The notes under the pieces are model-generated. The model ran no database searches and was not told the DNA's origin. It saw only the letters and a list, made by a program, of their open reading frames with translations. Source: Paraburkholderia sp. PGU19 (GTDB lineage: Bacteria; Pseudomonadota; Gammaproteobacteria; Burkholderiales; Burkholderiaceae). Taken from it: 64,000 nucleotides of DNA. This document shows, one piece after another, positions 18,595 to 26,799 of this stretch. The position numbers were made by a program, and so were the translations under genes. How positions within the stretch are numbered: position 1 is the first letter of the stretch; every line of letters begins with the position of its first letter. Where the stretch lies: NCBI RefSeq assembly GCF_013426915.1, contig NZ_AP023182.1, positions 992,001 through 1,056,000 on the forward strand, written 5' to 3'.

Positions 18595-20007
18595 TCAAGT
18601 ACGGTCGTCTTTCAGTTTGCGAAGGAAAGTCCACAGTTCTGGCGCATCGGACGTGGCAGCGTTAAACCTGAACCACTCCGAAGCGTGTTCACTTGGCCGG
18701 AAGTATGAGCCCGGCGCCAGCCAGATTCCCTTGCTTAACGCATCGTTTGTCACGGCGATGCTCTCTTCGGGGCGGATGGGCAGCTTCGCCCACAAAAAGA
18801 GCCCTGCATTCGGCGTGTGAAAAACTTCCAGACCGGCGTCGGACATCGACTGGGTCACCCTAACGTGAGCGTTGAACAGGCGCTCGCGTATGTGCGCAGT
18901 ATGCCGGTCATAGTGGCCTTCAATGAGTACGTTTGCTACAGCGCGTTCTGTGACTTCAGATGATGTCAGGCCGACCGCCATCTTCGTGAGAGCAAAACGT
19001 GACAGCAACTCGCGCTTCGCGGCGATGTAGCCGACGCGCATCGCCGGTGTGATGGTCTTCGAAAACCCTGAGAGATAGATAACGCGCTGAAGTCCCTCCA
19101 TGGCGGCCAAACACGGCGCGCCTGGAGGCGCAAGTTCTCGGGAGATGTCGTCCTCCACAACGTAAATGCCTTCCCTGTCCGCAATCTGCAAGAGTCGGAA
19201 CGCCGATGAAGCGCTGAGCGACGTACCGGAAGGGTTCTGAAGCACGGTGTTGATGAACATGACCTTCGGACGATAGGTCTTCACGACCTCTTCGAGCTGC
19301 GCGGTGTCGATGCCATCCGGCGTGCGCGCAACGCTGACGACGTTCACGAACGCTACTTTGAGAATTTCGAGTAGATTGCAGTAGCACGGGTCTTCGACAA
19401 CAACGGTATCGCCGGGTCCGAGCAACGTACGAACTACCAGGTCCAACGCTTGCGTCACTCCCTGTGTAAGCAACACGTCTTCGCTACCAACGGAAAGGGA
19501 ATACTTGCGAAGCGAGCTCGCCACGTGCTCGCGCAACGTCACGAGACCGTACGGATGCCCGTACCCACCGATTCGCGAGCTCGGTACCCGACTGACGACT
19601 CTCAGTGCGTGCTGCACGCCGCTCTCATTTATCCAGTCATTTGGTATCCAGCCGCAACCAGCTTTGATAGGGACCGTTTTGTCGGCGAAGACGTCGGAGA
19701 GAAGCCAGGCCTTGTTTAAGCTCGGTGTGCTGAATGAGGGGGCGGATGGTGCGCTGGCTGCCGGGGTAGCGACGCGGTAGCTCGCTCCCGCACGAGCCAC
19801 CACGAGTCCGAGCGAAACGAGCCGTTGATAAGCCTCGGATACGGTGTATGTGCTGAGGTTGTGCGTTTTCGCAAAGCCTCGAACGGAGGGCAATGTCGTG
19901 CCCGCTGGGTAAATTCCCTGTCTCAGTTCCTGCTCGATTGACGACACAATTTGGTCGACCAGTGTGCCTTCGTCCTTGCGAGAGCGGGTCAGGTTCAGCT
20001 TGAACAT
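18595..20007 (-). CDS. MocR/GabR-type PLP-dependent transcriptional regulator
   Basis: 470 residues in two parts: an N-terminal GntR winged helix (GTTLPSVRGFAKTHNLSTYTV) and a C-terminal fold type I aminotransferase-like domain binding PLP; the expected Schiff-base lysine is in SGFSKTITPAMRVGY, with the cofactor pocket motif VVEDPCYCN. MocR proteins sense amino compounds as PLP adducts. I chose ATG 20007 over a TTG two codons upstream. It is divergent from a class III aminotransferase across 115 bases, the layout of TauR and GabR systems, so it probably regulates that gene. A direct repeat CAATACRGT at 20011-20019 and 20034-20042 lies at its start. Confidence 0.92.
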   Translation of the reverse strand: MFKLNLTRSRKDEGTLVDQIVSSIEQELRQGIYPAGTTLPSVRGFAKTHNLSTYTVSEAYQRLVSLGLVVARAGASYRVATPAASAPSAPSFSTPSLNKAWLLSDVFADKTVPIKAGCGWIPNDWINESGVQHALRVVSRVPSSRIGGYGHPYGLVTLREHVASSLRKYSLSVGSEDVLLTQGVTQALDLVVRTLLGPGDTVVVEDPCYCNLLEILKVAFVNVVSVARTPDGIDTAQLEEVVKTYRPKVMFINTVLQNPSGTSLSASSAFRLLQIADREGIYVVEDDISRELAPPGAPCLAAMEGLQRVIYLSGFSKTITPAMRVGYIAAKRELLSRFALTKMAVGLTSSEVTERAVANVLIEGHYDRHTAHIRERLFNAHVRVTQSMSDAGLEVFHTPNAGLFLWAKLPIRPEESIAVTNDALSKGIWLAPGSYFRPSEHASEWFRFNAATSDAPELWTFLRKLKDDRT

Positions 20008-20094
20008 TTCCAATACAGTTCGGAGAAGAAAATCAATACGGTCTGACTGCTGGTTGCAGGCTGTCCAGTGATTGTAGCCGCCGAACTCATTAAA

Positions 20095-20120
20095 GTTGAC
20101 TCCACATTCACGGAGTCAAC
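20095..20120 (+). promoter_or_regulatory. Inverted repeat that includes the aminotransferase ribosome binding site
   Basis: GTTGACTCC (20095-20103) and GGAGTCAAC (20112-20120) are perfect 9-base arms around ACATTCAC. GGAG at 20112-20115 is the only good ribosome binding site for ATG 20123, so RNA folding would hide it. The same dyad could instead bind a regulator as DNA. Confidence 0.55.
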
Positions 20121-20122
20121 AC

Positions 20123-21451
20123 ATGAGCTCGAATCAAACCAATCTGAATCTGTCGAACTTCTGGATGCCTTTCACGGCGAACCGTCAGTTCAAGGCGGCC
20201 CCTCGACTGTTCAAGTCCGCGAAGGGCATGCACTACACGACTACGGACGACCGTGCCGTGCTCGATGCGACGGCAGGTCTCTGGTGTGTAAACGCAGGTC
20301 ATGGTCGCTCCGAAATTACCGAAGCGGTGCGCCAGCAGCTCGAGACGATGGACTATGCGCCGACATTTCAAATGGGCCATCCGCTGGCATTCGAAGCTGC
20401 CACCAAGGTCGCCGACTTCATGCCGGCAGGTCTCGACCGCATTTTCTTCACCAATTCGGGCTCTGAGTCTGTCGACACAGCGTTGAAGATGGCGCTCGCT
20501 TATCATCGTGCTCGGGGCGAAGGCCAACGCACTCGCTTTATTGGTCGCGAGCGCGGCTATCACGGCGTGGGCTTCGGCGGCATATCTGTCGGTGGCATCC
20601 TGCCGAACCGCAAGGCGTTCTCCGGCAACCTGATGCCACACGTGGACCACCTCCCGCACACGCATAACCTTTCGGAAGCTGCGTTCACACGAGGCCAGCC
20701 TACGTGGGGCGCGCATCTTGCCGATGAACTCGAGCGACTCGTCGCGTTACACGATGCATCGACAATCGCCGCTGTGATCGTCGAACCGCTTGCTGGTTCC
20801 ACGGGTGTGCTGGTCCCTCCGAAGGGCTACCTCGAACGCCTGCGCGAACTGTGCACGAAGCACGGCATCCTGCTGATTTTCGATGAAGTGATTACTGCGT
20901 TCGGTCGCCTCGGCGCACCCACCGCAAGCGAGTACTTCAACGTCGTGCCGGACATCATCACGATGGCGAAGGCAATTAACAACGCGGCAATCCCGATGGG
21001 AGCTGTGGCGGCCAGCCGAGTCGTCCATGACACAGTGGTCAATGCTGGTGCCGAGAACGCCATCGAGTTCTTCCACGGCTACACCTATACGGCACACCCT
21101 GCGGCCGCAGCGGCGGCGGTAGCGACGCTGGACATCTACAAGCGTGACCGCCTGTTCGAACGTGCGAAAGAGCTGTCTGGAGTCTTCGAGGACGCAGCTC
21201 ATGAGCTCCGAGGCTCTCCGCATGTAAAGGACATTCGCAATCTCGGTCTGGTTGCCGGTATCGAACTTGAATCGCGCGTCGGTGCCGTTGGCGCGCGCGC
21301 ATATGAGGTATTCCTCAAATGTTTCGAGGCGGGTGTACTTGTTCGTTATACGGGTGACATCTTGGCTTTCTCGCCGCCGCTCATCGTGGACGAGAAGCAG
21401 ATTGACCAGATTTTCTCGACGGTGCGTAACGCGTTACGCGACGTGGTCTGA
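20123..21451 (+). CDS. Class III omega-amino acid:pyruvate aminotransferase
   Basis: PLP enzyme of the beta-alanine/omega-amino acid:pyruvate transaminase group, 442 residues. Conserved features: FWMPFTANRQFK at the N-terminus, FFTNSGSESVDTALK, the PLP-phosphate glycine-rich region GRERGYHGVGFGG, Asp254 in LIFDEVITAFGR and the PLP lysine Lys283 in TMAKAINNAAIPMG. ATG 20123 is chosen because the upstream in-frame TTG at 20096 lies inside the inverted repeat. Divergent MocR gene suggests substrate-induced expression. Beta-alanine, taurine or 4-aminobutyrate-like substrates are possible; sequence most resembles beta-alanine:pyruvate enzymes. Confidence 0.92.
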   Translation: MSSNQTNLNLSNFWMPFTANRQFKAAPRLFKSAKGMHYTTTDDRAVLDATAGLWCVNAGHGRSEITEAVRQQLETMDYAPTFQMGHPLAFEAATKVADFMPAGLDRIFFTNSGSESVDTALKMALAYHRARGEGQRTRFIGRERGYHGVGFGGISVGGILPNRKAFSGNLMPHVDHLPHTHNLSEAAFTRGQPTWGAHLADELERLVALHDASTIAAVIVEPLAGSTGVLVPPKGYLERLRELCTKHGILLIFDEVITAFGRLGAPTASEYFNVVPDIITMAKAINNAAIPMGAVAASRVVHDTVVNAGAENAIEFFHGYTYTAHPAAAAAAVATLDIYKRDRLFERAKELSGVFEDAAHELRGSPHVKDIRNLGLVAGIELESRVGAVGARAYEVFLKCFEAGVLVRYTGDILAFSPPLIVDEKQIDQIFSTVRNALRDVV

Positions 21452-21612
21452 CTGTCACGGGTGAAATCTACGACGTAACGGAGGTTTAACCGCCGTCGCG
21501 AAAGATGTGCGGGGGCGTTGGCGGAGGGCGGTCGATCAGGGACAATACGGTCGGGCAGAGGTCGGGCCGCTAGCAGACACGATCCGCGGCTGCATGGCGA
21601 AGTGGTCCATTA

Positions 21613-22447
21613 GGTTGTGTCGCAATAAGGAAAGGCAGAACAAGAGTCGCGAAATAAGAAGGAATACTTACATCACAAGCGAGTAAAATCGATCGGCGGT
21701 AGTTTTGGTGATGCCATCGTCTTGCATCTGCTTCTTGCGGATCATGTGCATGGTCTCGATGCCACAAAGGATGATGCGTGCGCAGCGAAAGTTCTTGAAC
21801 CCCATCATAGGCCTGACGATCCGTTTGATGGCGCGGTGATCCTGCTCAACGATGTTGTTCAGGTACTTGTTCTGCCGGACCCTGATCGGCGTTGGCCGGT
21901 CGGCGTTGAGTGCTTCAAGCGCGGCCAGATTGGCGCCGCTCCTGTCCACGGTAATCGTCTCCGGCTCGCCGTTCTCGTCAATCGCCTTCTCGAAGTAGCG
22001 GCGCGCAGCGGCCTTGTCTCGATGGGCGCGCAGCAGGAAATCAACGGTATTGCCCGCCTTGTCGACGGCGCGGTACAGAAATTTCCATTGGCCCTTGACC
22101 TTGACGTAGGTTTCATCTACGCGCCAGCTCCTGCCCACTGCACGCTTGTGCCGACGGAACGCTTTTTCAAACAGCGGCACGAGCTTGATGACCCAGCGGT
22201 GCACACTTGAATGATCGACCTCGATTCCGCGCTCTGCCATCATCTCTTCGAGGTTTCTCAGGCTCAACGAATACGCCACATACCAGCGCACGCACAGTAG
22301 AATCACATCCAGTGGATAGTGCAGTCGCTTCAGTACCTTGCCAATGCCAGGGGCAGCGTCTTGCGTGGCGTCTTCGTCTTTGCCATCATGCTCGTCATGC
22401 GTTACGTTGCAACAGATTCTACTCGACCGCGTTAGCGCGACAGAACC
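21613..22447. mobile_element. IS6-family insertion sequence, about 835 bp
   Basis: Terminal inverted repeats: GGTTGTGTCGC at 21613-21623 and, on the minus strand from 22447, GGTTCTGTCGC; 10 of 11 positions match. Between them lies one minus-strand DDE transposase. The size and the GGTTCTGT-like ends fit IS6. The flanking 8-mers (gtccatta, gcattacg) are not identical, so no target duplication is evident, which suggests an old insertion, a later rearrangement or cointegrate formation. The transposase is frameshifted, so the copy is probably inactive alone. Confidence 0.8.
21668..22398 (-). pseudogene. IS6-family transposase, single-base frameshift near the N-terminus
   Basis: The main open frame (from about 22306) contains the DDE catalytic set: Asp in SWRVDETYVKVKG, Asp in TITVDRSG and Glu in LNNIVEQDHRAIKR. 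Intact relatives continue upstream through a LARYLKRLHYPLDV-type sequence. Here an ATG at 22398 opens MTSMMAKTKTPRKTLPLALARY and then hits a stop, while LKRLHYPLDVILLC follows in the next frame. TAC-CTG has become TACTG at about 22333, so one base is missing. Restoring it gives about 243 residues. A GTG at 22306 could give a shortened protein lacking the N-terminal helix-turn-helix part. Confidence 0.82.
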
Positions 22448-22610
22448 GCATTACGCAGCCCTGGCCAATCATCACGCGCTGCGCATGGTGTATCAGGCGC
22501 AAGAACACGCAATCGAAAGGGCCATGGAGTGGCTGGCCACGGAGTTTGAGGCGCGCGGCCCGGCTGTTGATCGCAATCGATACCTGATCAACGGGCCGGG
22601 CTATTGCTAA
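22448..22610 (+). pseudogene. 3' remnant of an unknown coding sequence cut by the IS element
   Basis: Directly after the right IS end, an open frame reads HYAALANHHALRMVYQAQEH and ends about 35 residues later in RYLINGPGYC and a stop. The codon use looks bacterial-coding and the stretch is helix-rich, but I do not recognise the family. No start exists on this side of the IS, so it is likely the tail of a gene whose front was lost. It could also be chance. Confidence 0.35.
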
Positions 22611-22666
22611 AAATTCTGATGTGTCTGTCAGACAAACGATTTGCCCAGGCTTACCGGGCGGCACCG

Positions 22667-24217
22667 TCAGGTGTCGGGATTCACAGCGACGAAGCTCTGG
22701 AACGCGCCGTAGGTCGGCTGGATCGGGACCAGGGCGTCCGTGACGATGCCGTACGTGTTGTCACCGCTGTCCAGTTCGTAGTACATCACCGACTGAATCG
22801 CATCCGTCTTGCGCGCTGCGTAGAATTCGCCGAGTTGCTGCGTGACGTAGCTCGCGCGGAATGTTTCGGTATCTTCGGGGTTCGCGTTCCATTCGGTGAT
22901 CATGAACGGCACGCCATAGCGTGCCTTGCAGTAGACCGGCAGGTTGAAGCCAGGACCCGCGCCATCTGTGCCCACGTCGAAGATATCGCCGTAAACTTGA
23001 TAGTTGTGCCACGTCGTGATGTCCCAGCGCACCTGGGGGTAACCACCTGTTCCATCCGGCTGCAGGCCATCCCACAGCATGTCGGAAGCAGCGACATCGG
23101 CCACGCAGAAGTTGATGCCGCACATGGCGTTCGGCTGCACGGACCTGATACCGTCGATCATGCCGCGCATGACGCCGCGCATGATGGGCCAGTTCGCGTT
23201 GTTGAAGTCAGTGCGCCCTGTTCCAGCCGTTGCCGAGTTCACGATGATCGCCGGGTCGCGCGTCAGTTCATTGCCACATTCGTACATCGTGACGCCATAC
23301 GGCGCCAAGGCCGTGGCAATTGCCGCCGCCCCTGCAAAAGTCGCGTTGTAGCCCGCCGATTCACTCGTGTACAGTACACCGTTCGCGTCGTGGAGCCCGT
23401 AATTGACGAGGGTGAAAAGCGTCAGACCGGCGGACTGGAAAGCGCTCGCCATCGCCACCACCGGATTCAGCTGGGCCGGCGTGTTGATGCAACCGAGGCG
23501 GTACGTCGTGCAGCCGAGCGCGCGCAGCGCGCCGACGACCTGAGCGGGTGTAAAGGGATAGTCGTAGTGTCCGTTTATGCCGTAGAACGCACCCGGCGTC
23601 GCCGCCGCGGTGATACGCGGGTCCGCACACCGTAACCAGTTGCCGGCCCAGGTCAGGACATAGAACTGTCCACCCGTTCCCGATTGATAGATCATGCCGC
23701 CATACCACAACAGCAGGCTCACGTTGTAGGAATAGGGATCCTTGACGCTGTTCTTGTAGATATAGCCGTTCGAAACCGTCCAGATGTTGTTGGACTTGTC
23801 GATGATGTAGGAGGCAGGCGGAATCGTCGTGCCGTCTGCCGAAGTGCCCCCACGGCGCGGATCGAGACACTGTACCCACGTCGACCCGGTCCACTGATAG
23901 AAATTCCCGCTCGTGTTTTCCTGATAGACGCTGCCGTTGTACCACAGCAGCATGGTGACGTTGTACGAATACGGATCCTTTGTCCCGTTTTTGTAGATAT
24001 ACCCGCTCGAGAGCGTCCACACATCGCCGGCATTGTCGACAATGGACGCCGCAGGTGGAACCGTCGTGCCGTTGGGAGAAGCGCTCCGCCTCGTCCTTTT
24101 GGCAACGGCGGTGGTGTCAGCGCCCAGGTCGGAGCCGCTCCCCCCGCCGCAACCGCTGAGAACATAGCCGCCGCCGAGCGCTGTCAGGCAGCCAAGAAAT
24201 TGGCGTCTTTTGATCAT
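22667..24217 (-). CDS. Secreted lipoprotein glycoside hydrolase with a duplicated N-terminal module
   Basis: 516 residues. The N-terminus MIKRRQFLGCLTALGG carries a Tat-like RRxFL motif and a lipobox LSGC with Cys23, so a folded, membrane-anchored export product is expected. Residues about 49-121 and 129-201 are two copies of a roughly 73-residue module (TTxPPA..I.D....W..S.GYIYKN...KDPYSYN..LLWY), possibly carbohydrate binding. From about 210 a TIM barrel of glycoside-hydrolase clan A type begins: Asn316-Glu317 (YECGNELTR) is the likely acid/base and Glu442 (ITEWNANP) the nucleophile. The specific family and glycan are not evident. Monocistronic. Confidence 0.78.
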   Translation of the reverse strand: MIKRRQFLGCLTALGGGYVLSGCGGGSGSDLGADTTAVAKRTRRSASPNGTTVPPAASIVDNAGDVWTLSSGYIYKNGTKDPYSYNVTMLLWYNGSVYQENTSGNFYQWTGSTWVQCLDPRRGGTSADGTTIPPASYIIDKSNNIWTVSNGYIYKNSVKDPYSYNVSLLLWYGGMIYQSGTGGQFYVLTWAGNWLRCADPRITAAATPGAFYGINGHYDYPFTPAQVVGALRALGCTTYRLGCINTPAQLNPVVAMASAFQSAGLTLFTLVNYGLHDANGVLYTSESAGYNATFAGAAAIATALAPYGVTMYECGNELTRDPAIIVNSATAGTGRTDFNNANWPIMRGVMRGMIDGIRSVQPNAMCGINFCVADVAASDMLWDGLQPDGTGGYPQVRWDITTWHNYQVYGDIFDVGTDGAGPGFNLPVYCKARYGVPFMITEWNANPEDTETFRASYVTQQLGEFYAARKTDAIQSVMYYELDSGDNTYGIVTDALVPIQPTYGAFQSFVAVNPDT

Positions 24218-24961
24218 CGAAGTCTTCCGCTGCCGGGCTGGCCGGCAAAAAATGTGGAGGCGCTCATCGCGATACGTGCGTGCTAGTCTTGAGCGCCATA
24301 TATCGGCATCCTTAATAGCCAGATACGTAGTATTCCTAAGTAATGGTGTCAGATTAATCGTCTGTCTGTATGTCGTCTCTCATGTGATTTGCATCACCGT
24401 CTATTCGCTGCCGTCGCTCAACATCTCGATGCGAGCGCACCGGCGTGAAGCGTTCAGCAATGTGTCACTAGAGTGGGCATCGACCCTTGGGTGGGGCCGA
24501 ATGATAAGAAAGGAGACAACGACAGGCCGTGCGGCCATGTAGTTACTACGTAATTGGTGCCGTTGTCACCGTTTGTGGGTCATTTTTTTCGTTTAGCATA
24601 TGACGAAACAGAAAAAACGAAATGGGAGATCGGTAGAAAATGTGGGCCAGCGCACATTCGATCGGGTAAGAATGACCGAATGTGATCGATGCACCGCGTG
24701 AAGGCGGCTAAAGGTGGTCATTGGCCGCCACCGGTGACAGTAACTGTGCCTCATACCTGGAACCTATTATCCTTATCGTTTAAAGGTGCCGGGCATTTGG
24801 GCCGCTCCTGAAAGCAGAATGGCACTTCGATCATCGGGACGTTTGTTCGAGCGCCGCCCTTACAATCTTTGGTGTTCTACTTCTTAGAGCAGCGCATATC
24901 CTTGGTCATCCGGAGAATATCAATTTCCTTCTTCCGGAGGACGTCTGTTGGAGGATGCATC
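24218..24961. other. 744-base divergent intergenic region
   Basis: No supported gene. It separates the glycoside hydrolase (minus) from the cyclase-hydrolase gene (plus) and is less GC-rich than the flanks. It holds an inverted repeat, CACATTCG (24653-24660) with CGAATGTG (24677-24684). GGAGG at 24950-24954 is the ribosome binding site of the next gene. Confidence 0.5.
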
Positions 24962-26317
24962 GTGGAGCGCAGGCTTGCAGCAATTCTGGCTGCTGATGTA
25001 GCCGGCTACAGCCGTCTGATGGGCACGGACGAGGAAGGCACGCTCGCCCAATTGAAGGGGCACCGGCAAGCGCTCGTCGATCCGAAAATCGAAGAACATC
25101 GGGGCCGCATCGTCAAGACGACTGGAGACGGCATGTTGGTCGAGTTTGCGTCCGTGGTTGACGCAGTACGATGCGCGGTTGATGTGCAACGCAGCATGGT
25201 CGAGCGGAATGCTAGGGTCAGTGTCGATAAGCGGATCGAATTTCGGGTTGGCATAAACCTCGGCGACATCATCATCGATGATGATGACATTTACGGCGAT
25301 GGCGTTAACGTCGCCGCACGGCTTGAGGGCATCGCCGAACCGGGCGGAATTTGCATTTCGCGCCAAGCACATGATCACTTACTCGAAAAACTATCGTTTA
25401 CCTGCGAGAAGCTGGGGCTTCGGAACCTCAAGAACATCGCCAAGCCCGTCGAGGTCTATTCGGTGAACTTCGATTCCATCAGCGGGACGCAGGAGGTCAA
25501 ATATTGCCGAGCATCTGATGGAGTACGCCTCGCCTATGCAACCATTGGGCAGGGACCACCTTTGGTCAAGACGGCGAACTGGATGAACCACCTTGAATAT
25601 GACTGGGAGAGCCCGATCTGGCACCATTTGCTCGAGGGATTGGCGAGGAATTACACACTCACTCGATACGATGCACGAGGCAATGGGCTGTCAGATTGGG
25701 ATGTCGATGAGGTTTCTCTTGAAGCATGGGTTGGCGACCTTGAAACCGTGGTCGATGCAGTTGGAATAGACCGCTTTCCGCTTTTTGGCGCCTCACAAGG
25801 CTGCGCTATCTCCATTGCTTATGCTGCCCGACATCCCGAACGCCTTTCTCATTTAATCCTGTATGGTGGTTTTGCGCTGGGCGGCAACAAGCGATCACCA
25901 GGGGAACATGAGAAACGAAAGGCGATGGGAACTTTGATGCGCCTTGGGTGGGGCATGGATGATCCGGCATTTCGGCAACTGTTCACTTCGCAGTTCATAC
26001 CCGAGGCTACAAAGGAACAGGCTGACTACTTCAACGATCTTCAGCGGAAGACCACATCACCTGAATGCGCTGCTCGGTACTTTGAAGTCGTCGGAAATCT
26101 CGATGTGCGCGAATTGCTCCCGCAAGTGCAGGTGCCAACGCTCGTCTTGCATGTGCGTGATGATCTCTTGTGTCCTATCGATGCGGGCCGTCAAGTGGCC
26201 GCTGGAATTCCAGGTGCTCGGTTCATAGCGCTTCCGGGGCGGAATCACCTCTTTCTTAAGCACGAGCCTGCTTCTGCTCGGTTCTTTGAGGAGATCAATC
26301 TGTTTTTGAGTAAGTGA
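24962..26317 (+). CDS. Class III adenylate/guanylate cyclase fused to an alpha/beta hydrolase
   Basis: 451 residues, start GTG at 24962 seven bases after GGAGG; the frame extends upstream with sequence unlike the family. Residues 1-170 form a class III nucleotide cyclase domain: metal aspartates Asp12 (ADVAGYS) and Asp56 (TTGDGML), and Asn116/Arg120 in YGDGVNVAARLEG. Residues 180-451 form an alpha/beta hydrolase with nucleophile Ser278 (GASQG), acid Asp400 or 401 and His429 (GRNHLFLK). Fusion of a cyclase with a hydrolase is known in rhizobia and relatives, but the ligand sensed or hydrolysed is not. No membrane segment is seen. Confidence 0.9.
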   Translation: MERRLAAILAADVAGYSRLMGTDEEGTLAQLKGHRQALVDPKIEEHRGRIVKTTGDGMLVEFASVVDAVRCAVDVQRSMVERNARVSVDKRIEFRVGINLGDIIIDDDDIYGDGVNVAARLEGIAEPGGICISRQAHDHLLEKLSFTCEKLGLRNLKNIAKPVEVYSVNFDSISGTQEVKYCRASDGVRLAYATIGQGPPLVKTANWMNHLEYDWESPIWHHLLEGLARNYTLTRYDARGNGLSDWDVDEVSLEAWVGDLETVVDAVGIDRFPLFGASQGCAISIAYAARHPERLSHLILYGGFALGGNKRSPGEHEKRKAMGTLMRLGWGMDDPAFRQLFTSQFIPEATKEQADYFNDLQRKTTSPECAARYFEVVGNLDVRELLPQVQVPTLVLHVRDDLLCPIDAGRQVAAGIPGARFIALPGRNHLFLKHEPASARFFEEINLFLSK

Positions 26318-26799
26318 TCCGGGTAGGAAACCTTTGCCAAAGGGGGACTGGGCTCTGACGAACTGCACAACGTATCCAATGTCTGGATCGGCCCGGAAGT
26401 AGGGGTAGAAGAACCCATGGTTGGGAGGTAGATGACCGCCGTTTTGTCAGCTGCGGCGTGCTTACAGTTGTCAGCCGCACCCTCTGTGGAGTCCGACTCC
26501 CCTCGCAAACGCGCGCATGCGAATGACCCATGTGCTCCGGGAGGAGACGCTGGAGCGTTTTGTTGTTGACCGGCAGCAAGGGGGCGAAAGCTGCGGCTTT
26601 CGAACGACGATCTCGATGCGCTGCGCAATGCGCCTTTGCTCGCGGGTTCAGAAAACACCTCCGGTGGGTCTCCCAATGGGAGCCCGAGGGATGGCCTCCA
26701 AACTGATGATCTTGAGCGGACTGACGAACAGAGCACTGCTCGATTGCCTATACCGGAGCGACGCCCGCCACTACCATGCCCAAGCGGGGCGCACTTTGG
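26318..26799. other. Convergent intergenic region
   Basis: No supported gene; open frames on both strands lack motifs. A hairpin (GGG-T-CTCCC at 26666-26674, loop AAT, GGGAGCCC at 26678-26685) lies between the convergent cyclase and IclR genes and could terminate either transcript, though T-runs are missing. Confidence 0.4.

Noticed and set aside
21479..21495. Palindrome CGGAGGTTTAACCGCCG after the aminotransferase
   Set aside because: Its 17-base dyad has one mismatch and too short a loop for a hairpin; no promoter is nearby.
22604..23635. 343-codon plus-strand frame
   Set aside because: Antisense to the glycoside hydrolase; no recognisable family motif.
24869..24961. Extended N-terminus for the cyclase-hydrolase gene
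   Set aside because: The extra 31 residues do not match the family, and GGAGG sits correctly for GTG 24962.
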